Assembly: GCA_903835005.1 (NCBI GenBank) | Contig: CAILLK010000032.1 | Location: forward strand, 1 to 58,989 | Reading direction: 5' to 3' | Origin: an uncultured Bacteroidota bacterium | GTDB taxonomy: Bacteria; Bacteroidota; Bacteroidia; Chitinophagales; Chitinophagaceae | DNA length: 58,989 bases | In this document: positions 7,905 through 19,100 of the stretch, one piece after another | Layout: every line of letters begins with the position of its first letter | Numbering within the stretch: the stretch's first letter is position 1 | Notes under the pieces: generated by a model | What the model was told of the DNA's origin: nothing | Database searches by the model: none | Seen by the model: only the letters and a program-made list of their open reading frames with translations | Program-made: the position numbers and the translations under genes

Positions 7905-10349
7905 ATGAAGAAGATCCCAATCAAGGGTTTTGTGTTACTGGTTATTACCACAATGCTTATTTATCTGCTGGATCATCCGCTGGGCGCTTTACCGGCTATC
8001 GGCCGCCTGCTGGAGCCTGTAAATGGCTGCCTCGCCAATGCGGAGCCTGTGAATAAAAATTTCTCTGCTGATCTTAAATTACCTGCAGTAAAGGGCGGTG
8101 CTACTGTATGGTTTGATAACCGGCTGGTGCCGCACATACATGCCACCAATGATCATGATCTGTATTTTCTGGAAGGCTATATTCATGCTACCTTCAGGCT
8201 ATGGCAGATGGATATGGAAACCCGGGCTGCTGCCGGAAGAGTAAGTGAAGTAGTGGGCGATAAGGCTCTGGCATTCGACCGGAAACAACGATATAAGGGC
8301 ATGGGCTATGCTGCCGAAAATTCGCTACGGGCAATGGAGGCAGACTCAAGAACCAAACTAATAATGGATGCCTATACCGAAGGGATCAATGCATATATAG
8401 GCACGCTTAATTACCGCAACTACCCTTTTGAATACAAACTGATGGGCTTTGCACCAGAGCCCTATACCAACCTGAAAATATCACTGCTGCTCAAGTATAT
8501 GGCCGATGACCTTACGGGCAGTACAGATGATATTGCGCTCACTTACCTCAGGGATATATTGCCCAGGGATGAATTGGAATTGTTATTCCCCGACAGAATA
8601 CCCGGTAGCACTACCGTGATACCGCCAGGTACTGTATTTGATAAACCATCTTTAACCATACCCGCTGCACCGCCGGATAGTAGTGCATTCCCTCATTTTG
8701 AGCCAGCGGATTTTGGTGAACCAAAGGTGGATGGCAAGGGAAGTAATAACTGGATACTGAGCGGATCACGCACAGCCAGCGGAGCGCCCATATTGTGCAA
8801 TGACCCCCACCTGGCTTTAAACCTGCCCAGCCTTTGGTATGAAGCACAGCTTCAGGCACCGGGCATTAATGTGTATGGGGCATCGCTACCGGGAACCCCC
8901 GGAGTGGTGATAGGCTTTAATGACAGCCTTACCTGGGGTTTTACCAATAATTACCGCGATGTAAAAGACTTCTACCTGATAAAAGAAGTGGGAGGCAATA
9001 AGAACAAATACTGGTTTGCAGGTAAGCAGGTTGATTATGTCAAAAGGGTTGAGGTGATCAAAGTAAAAGGCAAGCCCGATATTGTCGATACCATCAACTA
9101 CACCCTGCATGGCCCGGTTACCTATGCCGAGCAAAATGCCAGGGCTGGCGGACTGCGTAAGCCACTGGCCATGTGCTGGATGGGCCACCGGCCAAGCAAT
9201 GAGATGCTGGCCATATACCTGCTTAATAAAGCCAGGAGCTATAATGAGTTTGTAGATGCCATTATGCACTTTGAATGCCCGGCACAGAATATGGGCTATG
9301 CAGACAGGCAGGGAAATATAGCCATCTGGGGGCAGGGGCAGTTTGTAAACAAATGGAAAGACCAGGGCAAGTATGTAATGAACGGCACTGACAGCTCAAC
9401 GTTATGGAAAGAACTGATACCCATGCGCGAGAACCCCCATTCGCTCAACCCTGCACAAGGCTATCTGTGCGGTGCTAACCAGATTAATACAGACAATACT
9501 TATCCCTACAACTACAATGGCAGCGGCTGGGTAAACCTGCGGGCATGGCGCATTAATGACCTGCTAAAAGACAGGCAAAAGGCAACGGTTAAGGATATGA
9601 TGGATATGCAGCAGGATACTTATTCGGAGCTGGCGGCGGGTGTTTTGCCTTTAATGATTAAGTATCTTGGTGATTCTATAAAAAATGAACATTCTTTAAT
9701 TAATATATTTAAAGGCTGGAATTACCAACTTAATGCCGAAGGAATGGAGGCCACGGTTTTCCAGATTTGGTGGCAGTATTTCAATTCTGAATTGTGGCAT
9801 TCAGATGCCGGTTTTTCTTTGAAAGGGGATTATTTGCCATTACAGGAAAAAACCATGCAGATTTTACAACAGAATCCGCCTCAAGACCCTAACATAACTT
9901 ATAAATCCAGCCTTTTGTCTGCCTCAATAAAATCGGCAATTAATGTTAGTTTTAGAATGACTGCAGATAGTTTCATTCGCATAAAACAACCTGACAAAAG
10001 GCCACCGGAGAATAGGGAATGGTACAAAGTAAAAAACACAACAATCTCCCATCTCACAAAACTCCCTGCCCTTAGCTATGACCATGTAAAAATAGGCGGA
10101 TGGGGCAATACTATTAATGCGGCTAAAAACGATCATGGCCCGAGCTGGCGGATGGTGGTACAGATGGGTAAGGAGATAGAGGCTTATGGGGTTTATCCGG
10201 GCGGGCAAAGTGGTAATCCGGGGAGTAAGTATTATGCCAGTTTCCTGGATGACTGGTCGGGTGGTAAATATTACCGGCTTGATTTTATGCCGAATGCTGA
10301 TAAACAAAGTGATTCGGCTATTAAATATACATGGACAGTTCAACCATAA
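7905..10349 (+). CDS. Penicillin acylase family protein (Ntn hydrolase)
   Basis: An 814-residue N-terminal-nucleophile hydrolase. Residues ~8-24 are a hydrophobic anchor or export signal, putting it in the periplasm. The A-chain (about residues 45-200) has FRLWQMDMETRAAAGR, typical of the family. Autoproteolysis is expected before Ser280 in the GSNNW motif, which becomes the nucleophile of the B-chain. The adjacent CNDPHLAL and GASLPGTPGVVIGFN motifs fit the active site. By family it hydrolyses amide bonds of beta-lactams, acyl-homoserine lactones or other N-acyl compounds; the natural substrate is unknown. A small membrane protein gene follows with 5 nt spacing, so co-transcription is likely. 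Confidence 0.92.
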   Translation: MKKIPIKGFVLLVITTMLIYLLDHPLGALPAIGRLLEPVNGCLANAEPVNKNFSADLKLPAVKGGATVWFDNRLVPHIHATNDHDLYFLEGYIHATFRLWQMDMETRAAAGRVSEVVGDKALAFDRKQRYKGMGYAAENSLRAMEADSRTKLIMDAYTEGINAYIGTLNYRNYPFEYKLMGFAPEPYTNLKISLLLKYMADDLTGSTDDIALTYLRDILPRDELELLFPDRIPGSTTVIPPGTVFDKPSLTIPAAPPDSSAFPHFEPADFGEPKVDGKGSNNWILSGSRTASGAPILCNDPHLALNLPSLWYEAQLQAPGINVYGASLPGTPGVVIGFNDSLTWGFTNNYRDVKDFYLIKEVGGNKNKYWFAGKQVDYVKRVEVIKVKGKPDIVDTINYTLHGPVTYAEQNARAGGLRKPLAMCWMGHRPSNEMLAIYLLNKARSYNEFVDAIMHFECPAQNMGYADRQGNIAIWGQGQFVNKWKDQGKYVMNGTDSSTLWKELIPMRENPHSLNPAQGYLCGANQINTDNTYPYNYNGSGWVNLRAWRINDLLKDRQKATVKDMMDMQQDTYSELAAGVLPLMIKYLGDSIKNEHSLINIFKGWNYQLNAEGMEATVFQIWWQYFNSELWHSDAGFSLKGDYLPLQEKTMQILQQNPPQDPNITYKSSLLSASIKSAINVSFRMTADSFIRIKQPDKRPPENREWYKVKNTTISHLTKLPALSYDHVKIGGWGNTINAAKNDHGPSWRMVVQMGKEIEAYGVYPGGQSGNPGSKYYASFLDDWSGGKYYRLDFMPNADKQSDSAIKYTWTVQP

Positions 10350-10354
10350 AGATT

Positions 10355-10711
10355 ATGCGATTTTTATTTTCAGTCCTGATTATTGCTTTACTATCCGCCG
10401 GCGCTGAATTTTTGCTGCCATGGTGGAGCTGCGCGGTGGTTTGTTTCCTTGTGGCTTTGTTTGCCAGGCAAAGTGGCGGCAGGGCTTTCCTTATTGGCTT
10501 TCTGGGGGTGGGTATTTTCTGGCTGGTAGCTGCCTTGCTGCACGATGTGGCCAATGAGCATATACTTTCTACCAGGATGGCGGCATTGTTTAAGTTGCCC
10601 AATTATTGGTTGTTTATTCTGGTTACAGTGTTTATTGGTGGATTGGTGGGAGGAATGGCGGCATGGGTTGGGGCTACTTTGAAGCCAAATTCCATAAAAC
10701 CATCTCGATAA
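10355..10711 (+). CDS. Small integral membrane protein
   Basis: A 118-residue hydrophobic protein with about four membrane segments (MRFLFSVLIIALL, CAVVCFLVALFA, FLIGFLGVGIFWLV and LFILVTVFIGGLVGG). The ATG at 10355, five bases after the penicillin-acylase stop, is preferred. An ATG at 10331 would overlap the upstream gene and prepend eight polar residues. Family not recognised. Its position behind the acylase gene suggests they are expressed together. Confidence 0.65.
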   Translation: MRFLFSVLIIALLSAGAEFLLPWWSCAVVCFLVALFARQSGGRAFLIGFLGVGIFWLVAALLHDVANEHILSTRMAALFKLPNYWLFILVTVFIGGLVGGMAAWVGATLKPNSIKPSR

Positions 10712-10956
10712 AAATCGGGTACTTTGTTCCGGGACTTAGATAAAATTCTGTTTTCAGGTTTTAATAACTGACTAATACCCTGTAGTTTTTTTGAACATTC
10801 GCAACAAAAGCACCATCACCGAATTATTGTATTATACAGTATCACCTGAAGATCAGCCAACATTCGCATTGTAAGTTTATAACATAGAAAAATCTCTACT
10901 ACATACAGATTTATTTTCTCTAATGATGGCATTTCCTGTACCTTTCCACCCCGATT

Positions 10957-11571
10957 ATGAAAAACAATTTAAAGACCGAATTCGGAGATATTGATATTTA
11001 TTTATTCGATCAGTTGCTCAAAGGACGTTTTGATGACTGTATCCGGGTAATAGATGTGGGCTGCGGTGGTGGACGAAACCTGGTCTATTTTCTGAAGCAA
11101 GGCTATGAAGTTTATGGTGTTGACAGAGACCCCGAATCTATAGAACTATTACAAGGCCTGAGTGAGGATCTGGCCCCCGATAACAGTGTGCATCAGTTTG
11201 TTGTAGCAAGGGCTGAAGAATTACCATACAAAGATGGCTTTTTTGACCTGGCTATTTGCAATGCGCTTTTTCATTTTGCCAACAACACCAAACATTTTGA
11301 TGCCATGGTGCGGTCTGTATGGCGGGTATTAAAGCCAGGTGGTTATTTGTTCGCCCGGCTGGCATCAGATATTGGCATTGAAGAACTTGTTCAGCCGCGC
11401 GGTGATGGCCGTTTTCTGTTGCCGGACGGTACCGTCCGTTTTCTGGTCAATGAACAAATGCTGCTCGACTATTCCAGCCAGCTGAAAGGTGAATTGTATG
11501 AGCCAATAAAGACTACAAATGTGAACAACATAAGGTGCATGACCACATGGTGCCTCAGGAAAAAAGCTTAA
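10957..11571 (+). CDS. Class I SAM-dependent methyltransferase
   Basis: A 204-residue cytoplasmic enzyme with the Rossmann-fold SAM-binding motif I VIDVGCGGGRN (~residues 27-37) and the acidic motif II GVDRD (~50). Motif III-like AICNALFHF is near 97 and LKPGGYLFAR near 128. It resembles the Methyltransf_11/TehB-like group. The substrate cannot be inferred from neighbours. It stands alone between the membrane protein gene and the convergent NHL gene. Confidence 0.85.
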   Translation: MKNNLKTEFGDIDIYLFDQLLKGRFDDCIRVIDVGCGGGRNLVYFLKQGYEVYGVDRDPESIELLQGLSEDLAPDNSVHQFVVARAEELPYKDGFFDLAICNALFHFANNTKHFDAMVRSVWRVLKPGGYLFARLASDIGIEELVQPRGDGRFLLPDGTVRFLVNEQMLLDYSSQLKGELYEPIKTTNVNNIRCMTTWCLRKKA

Positions 11572-11629
11572 TGCAATAGATTGCCGCGCTGCTCTCCCCT
11601 GCTTTGTTTCAGGCAGGAATTAATTTCTG

Positions 11630-12973
11630 TTACCACACTTCCAGCACTTGGCGAGAAGCGCCTTCAGCTCCGTCCAGGCGGATGATATAACTTCCGGGAT
11701 TGATTTTATTAAAATGTAGTATGGAATTTGTGTTGGAAGCACTTACCTGTGAAGTTGTTAATACCCTGCCGGTAATATCCATTAGGGTAACAGTTCCTGT
11801 ACCCCTCATGGATGGGATATCAACAGAGAAGGAACCTTTGCAAGGATTGGGATAAACTTTCAGACTGGAAGCGTCTGGTACTACCGGCTTCACGGCAACC
11901 ACATCACTTATTCTCCTTATTACATTATTGCCCTGGTCGGCAATATATACCCGGTTATCGCCATCTGCAACTACTGCAATCGGCGTCTTCATTTTGGCAG
12001 CAGTAGCATACCCGCCATCGCCAAAATAACCGCTTATTCCGCTGCCGGCATAAGTACTGATGGTTCCGGCGCTGTTGATGTGCCTGATACGGCTGTTGCC
12101 CTGATCGGCAATGTAAATATCACCAAAACCATAAACGGCTACCCCTGAAGGGAAGAGCAATGATGCCGAAAGCGCGGGCCCGCCATCGCCTGAGAAAGCA
12201 GGGAAACCATTACCAGCAAAGGTATGCATCACATAGTCGGTATCAATAACCCGTATTACCTGGTTGGCATTATCAGCAATAAAGATCTGCCCGCGCGGAT
12301 CAACTGCCACTGCTGTAGGATTATTGAGTGTAGCATAATTGGCAAATCCGGCATCACCAGTGTAGCCCGCTGCCCCGCCACCTGCAAGAGTGGTAATGGC
12401 ACCGGATACATATATTTTACGTATGGCATTATTACCGGCATCAGCAATATACAGGTCGCCAAGCTGGTCAACAGCCAATCCAACCGGGCCATTCAGTTTT
12501 GCCAATGTTGCAGCCGCACCATCTCCCGAGAATCCGGCAACACCCGTTCCTGCATAGGTAGAAATAATACCATGGGTATTTATCATCCGGATCCGGTTAT
12601 TGCCTTTATCCGCTATGTATATATTACCTGCTGCATCTGCCACAATGCCTGATGGGGCATTCAGTATTCCATATATCGCTGAGCCACCATCACCGCCAAA
12701 GCCAGCTGATCCGTTGCCTGCTATGGTAGAGATAGTTCCGGAAGTATTGATTTTACGGATAGCATTATTACCCTGATCGGCTATATATACATTGCCGGCG
12801 CCATCAATTGCTATTGCAGAACAGCTGTTGAGCTCTGCTGCTGCACAAGAGCCACCATCGCCCAGATAACCCTGAATGCCATTACCGGCAAAAGTGCTGA
12901 TAAACTGGGCTTTAGCGCCGTTAAAAAGTAGCAGCAGGATCAGCAGATTAATTAATGTAAAACGTATTTTCAT
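11630..12973 (-). CDS. NHL-repeat beta-propeller with T9SS type A sorting domain
   Basis: A 447-residue secreted protein. Signal peptide at 1-22 (ending GAKAQ). Residues ~23-358 contain six near-regular repeats of about 56 residues, each with STFAGNG-type, FSGDGG-type and VYIADQGNNAIRKI strands, so one complete six-bladed propeller. A short linker leads to a type A sorting domain of about 75 residues (LKVYPNPCKGSF to VLEVW). NHL propellers usually bind proteins or ligands; the partner is unknown. It shares orientation and a VYPNP-type sorting signal with the giant gene upstream. Confidence 0.92.
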   Translation of the reverse strand: MKIRFTLINLLILLLLFNGAKAQFISTFAGNGIQGYLGDGGSCAAAELNSCSAIAIDGAGNVYIADQGNNAIRKINTSGTISTIAGNGSAGFGGDGGSAIYGILNAPSGIVADAAGNIYIADKGNNRIRMINTHGIISTYAGTGVAGFSGDGAAATLAKLNGPVGLAVDQLGDLYIADAGNNAIRKIYVSGAITTLAGGGAAGYTGDAGFANYATLNNPTAVAVDPRGQIFIADNANQVIRVIDTDYVMHTFAGNGFPAFSGDGGPALSASLLFPSGVAVYGFGDIYIADQGNSRIRHINSAGTISTYAGSGISGYFGDGGYATAAKMKTPIAVVADGDNRVYIADQGNNVIRRISDVVAVKPVVPDASSLKVYPNPCKGSFSVDIPSMRGTGTVTLMDITGRVLTTSQVSASNTNSILHFNKINPGSYIIRLDGAEGASRQVLEVW

Positions 12974-13109
12974 AAAATCTAATGATGTTTGAATGATTCC
13001 GGAATGGGTATATCAAATAACCGGCTTATAAACTATATCTGCTCAAAATACCGGATATTGGATAGCAAGTTAGGGCATTATTACAAAATTTCATAGTACC
13101 CTTAAAAAG

Positions 13110-13147
13110 TTACAGGGATACCTGCCGGAGAGCAGGGACCCCTGTAA
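13110..13147 (-). terminator. Intrinsic terminator of the 24-repeat gene
   Basis: On the minus strand TTACAGGG and CCCTGTAA form the outer stem and CCTGC with GCAGG the inner stem around a small loop, followed by CTTTTTA. It starts about 20 nt beyond the stop codon at 13168. Confidence 0.85.
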
Positions 13148-13167
13148 TAAAATTATTCATACTGATA

Positions 13168-16100
13168 TTACCAGATCACAATTTTATCCCTGAAGGTACT
13201 GTTTCCGGTATCCACCTTAATAATATAACTTCCGGCTGCAACATGACTGAGATCGAAAACCACCTTCTGAGCACCGGTATTACCTGTTAATCTGGACTGA
13301 ATTGTTTTACCGAGAACATCTGAAATGGTAATGGAAGTGCCAGCTTCTGTTTCAGGCAATTCAACGGTAAATAAACCGGTAGACGGATTGGGGTATACAT
13401 TAATGCGCGTTGAAGTAGATGGTATAGATTTTACACCTTCATCACAAACTGCAACTGATCTTATATTGATCAACTGGCCGGAGCTTATGGAACCACAGAC
13501 ATTAGTTATAGTATAAATAACTGAATCAGTTCCTGAATTAACACCAATTACCCTCCCTGTACTGCTTATACCGGCATTGCTGTTGGATACCGACCAAATG
13601 CCTCCGGGTGTCACATCGCTGAAATAAACAGTATCTCCCTGGCAAACACTGTCAATTCCTGATACCGCAGCTACTATAAGGGCTACTACTGTATCTGTCT
13701 TCGAAGCGCTGGCTGTACCGCATCCGGTGGTAACAGTATATACCAGATTGGTTATCCCCGGAATTATTGAGGTTAATATACCTGTAGCCGATCCGATGGT
13801 AGCTACAGAGGTATTGCTGCTGCTCCAGTTTCCTCCGGCCGCAGTATCCGTATAAGTAACCGGACTGCCAAAACAGATATTAGTTGGTCCGGTGATTGTG
13901 CCGGCAACCGGTAACGGATTAACTGTTATCGTTTTTGATGCAGTTGCTGTTCCGCAACTGTTGGTTACAGAATACAGGATACTGTCTGTGCCTGCAGCTA
14001 CTCCGGATACAATACCTGTTGTGCCAATTCCGGCTATCGTAGCATGAGAGCTGCTCCAGGCACCACCTGTTATGCTTTCAGACAGATTAATTGACGAGTC
14101 TGCACAAACTACCGACGGGCCGGTAATACTTCCTGCATCTGGCAGAGGATTTACGGTAACCGGCATGGATACTATGCAACCTGTGGGTAAAGTATAGGTA
14201 ATAGTGGCCGAACCTGTTGCCACACCTGTTACAATTCCGCTTGAAGACCCGACAGTGGCAAAAGTAACACCAGAGCTGGTCCATGTGCCACTACCCGCAT
14301 CCGATAATGTATCATTGCCCAGTACACATACTGATGAAGCGCCGGTAATTGCTGAAGGCAATGGATTCACGGTTACTACTGTAGTCGCTGAGCAACCGGT
14401 AGCAGCCAGGTAAGTTATAGTTGTGGTGCCGGCGGCAAGTCCGGAAATAATACCACTGGTACCTATAGTGGCAGTAGCAGGTGTGCTGCTGCTCCACGTT
14501 CCGCCTATTGTTCCGTCGCTCAATGTAGTAGCAGCGCCTGCACAAACATTGGTAGTGCCGGTAATTACAGCTGGAGAAGCATGTACAGTAACGGTTACAC
14601 TTTGGCTGCAACCAGTGCTTAATGTATAAGTGATTGCAGTTGTACCTGTTCCTGCTCCGGTAACAATTCCGGTTGAGGCACCTACGGAAGCTATAGCTGG
14701 AGAACCGCTTGTCCATGAGCCGCCACCTCCATCTGTGAGTGCAGTAGTAGCTCCTATGCACACACTGTCAATACCTGCTATAGCTGCTGGTAAAGGATTC
14801 ACAGTAAAAGGTGTGGTTCGCGCACAGCCGGTGGACAATGAATAGCTTATAGTAGTAACACCTGCCGAAACAGAGGTAACCAGGCCTGTCGTGGAACCTA
14901 TGGTAGCTATTGCAGGTGAGCTGCTGCTCCAGCTACCGCCTCCGCCATCTGTGAGCGTAGCAGCGCCTCCCGGGCAGATAGCTGTGGTCCCGGTAATAAT
15001 ACCGGGCAAAGGATTGATAGTAACTGTAGCCGATTGTGCACAGCCTGTACCTGAAATGGTATAGGCAATAACCGCTGTACCTGCGCTGACTCCGGTAACT
15101 GTGCCCGCAGTTACAGTAGCAAAAGAGGGTGAGCTACTCGACCATGCACCGCCTGTAGTTGTCTCTCCCAGCAAAGTAGCAGATCCTGCACAAATGGTTA
15201 AGGTACCTGTGATAGGGTTAGGAATCGGGTTGATGGTAACTGCTTTGGTGGCGAAACAACCTGAGCCATTTGTATAAGAAATAACCGAAGTGCCTGCGGT
15301 AACGCCGGTAACAATTCCGGTTGAACCAACTATGGCATTGGCATTGCTTGAACTCCAGGTACCGGATCCCGTGCTGCTTAAAGTGCTGGATGAACCAACA
15401 CATATTGCCGCCCCGCCTGTCAAAATGGATACAGAGCCAGGTGTCGGATTAACAGTAATGCCTTCTCTTACATTGCAACCTGTTGCCGAAATAGTATAAG
15501 TAACATTTCCAGTTCCTGCTGTAACCCCGGATACAAGTCCTGTCGTTGAGCCTATTGTAGCAATTACTGAAGGTGAGCTTATCCATGTACCTCCGGTGCT
15601 GTCATTGGTTAATAATGAAGTTGAACCTGCGCACAGGGTAAAAGTTCCGAAAATGGCCGATGGCAACGGGTTGATTGTTTCAGTGCGGGTATTGATACAA
15701 CCATTTGATCCGGTATAGGTCATAACTGTAGTACCTTGTGTCACTCCGGTTATTGTACCTGTTGTACTGGAAATCGTAGCATTACCATTGCTGGCTGTCC
15801 AGGTTCCGCCAGGAGTAGTTGGGTCGGCGATAACAACAGATGACCCGACACATACTGAAGTGGAACCCGTAATAGCACCGGGTATCGGATTTACGGTAAT
15901 TCCTGATGATACAGTGCAACCAGTACCCAATGAATAGGATATAACACTGCTTCCCAATGCTATAGGTGTAACAATCCCGGATAAAGAACCAACTGTTGCG
16001 ACAGATGGGTTGCTGCTGGTCCAGGTACCGCCTCCGGCATCAGTAAAGGCTGTAGACACTCCCATGCACACAGTTGATGGTCCGGTTATCGTAGCTGGAG

Positions 16101-19100
16101 CAGAGATAACATTGACGGTAGCTGTCGCAAAACAACCGGACAGTAAGGTGTAAGAAATAATGGTTGATCCGGTGCCAATGGCGGTTACCAGGCCGGCTGT
16201 ACCAATGGTGGCAACTGAAGTAGCAGTGCTCAGCCACGTTCCTCCCGTACTGGCATCAGTAAGTGTAGTGGTTGTGCCTGCACATAACGAAGACAGGCCT
16301 GAAATGGAGGATATACTGTTTACGGTAACAGGTGTATGAACGGTGCATCCGGTTGCGGGTATGGTAAAAGTAATATTCACAGTACCAGCTCCAATACCAG
16401 TAACAACTCCCGTAGCTGAACCTGCTGTGGCAATCGACGGATTGCTTGATGACCAGGTTGAGGTTCCGGAAATATCATTAAGTGTAATAGTCTGCCCGGC
16501 GCAAACAGATGAAGGACCTGTAATGTTTGCAGGTAAAGCATTTATGGTAATAATTGATATAGCATAGCAGCCCGTACCTAAAGTATAAGTTATTACTGTA
16601 GTTCCCGCAGTAACACCCGTTACTACACCTGTGCCGGAGATAGTTGCATTGGCATTGCTGCTTGCCCAGGTTCCGCCACCGGCATCTGTAAGGTTTGTGG
16701 TTGATCCAACACAAACCTGTGTCGGCCCTGAAATACCTGATGGATTATTGTTAACGGTTACAGTTCTGGTTGTAAAGCAGCCAGTACCGAGTGCATATGT
16801 AATAATAGATGTACCGGATGTTGCACCGGTTACTATGCCTGTTGTACCACCAATAGTTGCATGTGTGGTACTGCTGCTCCAGGTGCCTCCTGTCGGAGAT
16901 GAAGATAATGTTGTTGTCGACCCGATGCAAACGGTTGCAGTGCCGGTAATAACACCAGGGTTTGGATTTACAGTTACTGTTTCCGTTACCGAACAACCTG
17001 TTAAAGTAGAAGTATGGGTAATGATAACAGCGCCGGGAGATACTCCGCTAAGCGTACTTGTTGATCCTGGAGTTGTTACAGTTGCTATACCGGGTATATT
17101 GCTGCTCCAGTTACCACTTGATGGTTCTGAAAGTGTAATTGTTGACCCGCTACAAACTGTAGTCGGCCCGGAAATGGCAGGTGGGTTGGGATTAACCGTA
17201 ACCGAAGCAAATACATAAGCGACACAACCTCCGGTACCGGACAAGGCATAAGATATGGTTGCAACTCCCGCCCCAACACCGGTCACAACTCCCGATGTAC
17301 CAATACTTGCAACCAATGAGTTGCTGCTGGACCAGGTGCCACCTGTTGTCGCGTCGCTTAAAGTTGTCGTAGCGCCTGTACATACATTAAGTGTGCCGGT
17401 AATCGGGCTTTCAAACGGTAGCGGATTAACCGTTGCAATACTCGTGGTAAAACATCCCGTACTTAAGAGTGTATAAGAAATCGTAGTATTACCAGCTGAT
17501 ATGCCGGTTAAAAGGCCGGAAACAGGATCTATAGTACCAACAGATGTAATACTGCTGCTCCAGAGGCCGGAACCTGTTTCACCCAAACTTGTTGATACAT
17601 CAGGGCAGATAGATAATGTACCTGTTATTGGTCCGGGAGCCGGATTTACAGTAAGAACAGCTGTAGTTGAGCATCCGGTTACAGGTAAGGCATAAGTTAT
17701 CATTGATGTCCCACCTGCAGATAATACTCCGGTCGCAGTTCCGCTGGAAGAACCTATTGTGGCTACCAGAGGGCTGCCGCTGGTCCAGGTACCCCCTCCT
17801 GCATCTGTGAGAGAAGTAGTTCCTCCGGGGCATACCTCTAATACTCCTGTTATACCTGCAGGGGATGGGTTGACCGTAACAATGGTACTTGTGGAACAAC
17901 CAGTAGATGGTAAGGAATAAGTAATGACAGTGGTGCCTCCGGTAGCCGAAATACCGGTTACCAGTCCTGTAGAAGATCCTATTGTGGCAACAGATGGTGT
18001 TCCGCTCAGCCATGATCCGCCACCCGGATCAGTTAATGTTGTGGTTGCACCAGGGCAAATGGCCGCTGTTCCCGCTATAGCGCCGGGCAATGGATTTACA
18101 GTTATCGTCTGCGTGACATGGCAACCTCCTGCCGTAGTAAAGGTAATTAAAGCTGTAGCCGGGCTTGTACTGCCGGTAACAACAGCATTGAGTATTCCTG
18201 ATGAGGAACCGATAGTGGCTACTGTTGGCGTGCTGCTTGTCCATGTGCCACTGATTGGCGGATCGCTCAGCGTGGTGCTGGCGCCCTGGCATAAAACAAA
18301 GGTACCCGAAATAGGCCCTGGGTTTGGATAAACGGTTACAGTGGTTGATGCTGCACATCCGCTTGCAGGAAATGTATAACTGATCACTGATGTTCCGCCG
18401 GTAGTCGATACCCCCGTTACGGTTGAAGTTAACCCACCACCAACAGAAGCTGTGGCAATAGTTGGTGATGCACTGCTCCAGGAACCTCCTGTAGAGGCAT
18501 CAGTTAAGGTTATTGTTCCGCCACTGCACACAGATGGCGGACCTGTAATCGATGAGGGAACAGCGTTAACAGTTACTACAGCGCCCACAGACCCGCAGGA
18601 TGTGGTATAGCTTATGGCTGTTGACCCCACGCTGGTTCCGGTAACTACACCCGAAGTGGAAACGGAACCGATAGATGGGCTTACACTGCTCCAGGTGCCT
18701 CCGGTTGTTGCATCACTCAGTGTGGTAGTTGCCCCCCCGCAAACCGATAACGTACCAGTGATAGCTGCAGGTTGCTCACAAATAGTTACAGGAGCCGCTG
18801 TATTCCAGAAATCACCGGGGTCTGATGCCAGATTATGATTTACCGCATTAACAACTCCATATATAACTACACTTCCTGTTCCGGAAGATGGAGCCGTCCA
18901 GGATATTGTTTCCACATAGGTTGTGCCTGTTCCCCCGGTCCCGGTAGTTGCAACAATGGAGCCATCACCAAAAGAGGCGCTATAATGTTCAAATATTTGC
19001 GCACTTGAACCTGTATATACATGGGTGCCTGCAGGTGCAGTTCCCATAGTGCCTGCATAGGTAGCGCTGCCGGTACCCGCTCCTGAGGATTTTACCACAC

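Noticed and set aside
13100..19000. Many plus- and minus-strand open frames of 60-195 codons inside the giant repeat gene
   Set aside because: They are shadow frames produced by the repeated codons of the 24-repeat gene. They mirror the repeat period and have no signal peptide or domain.
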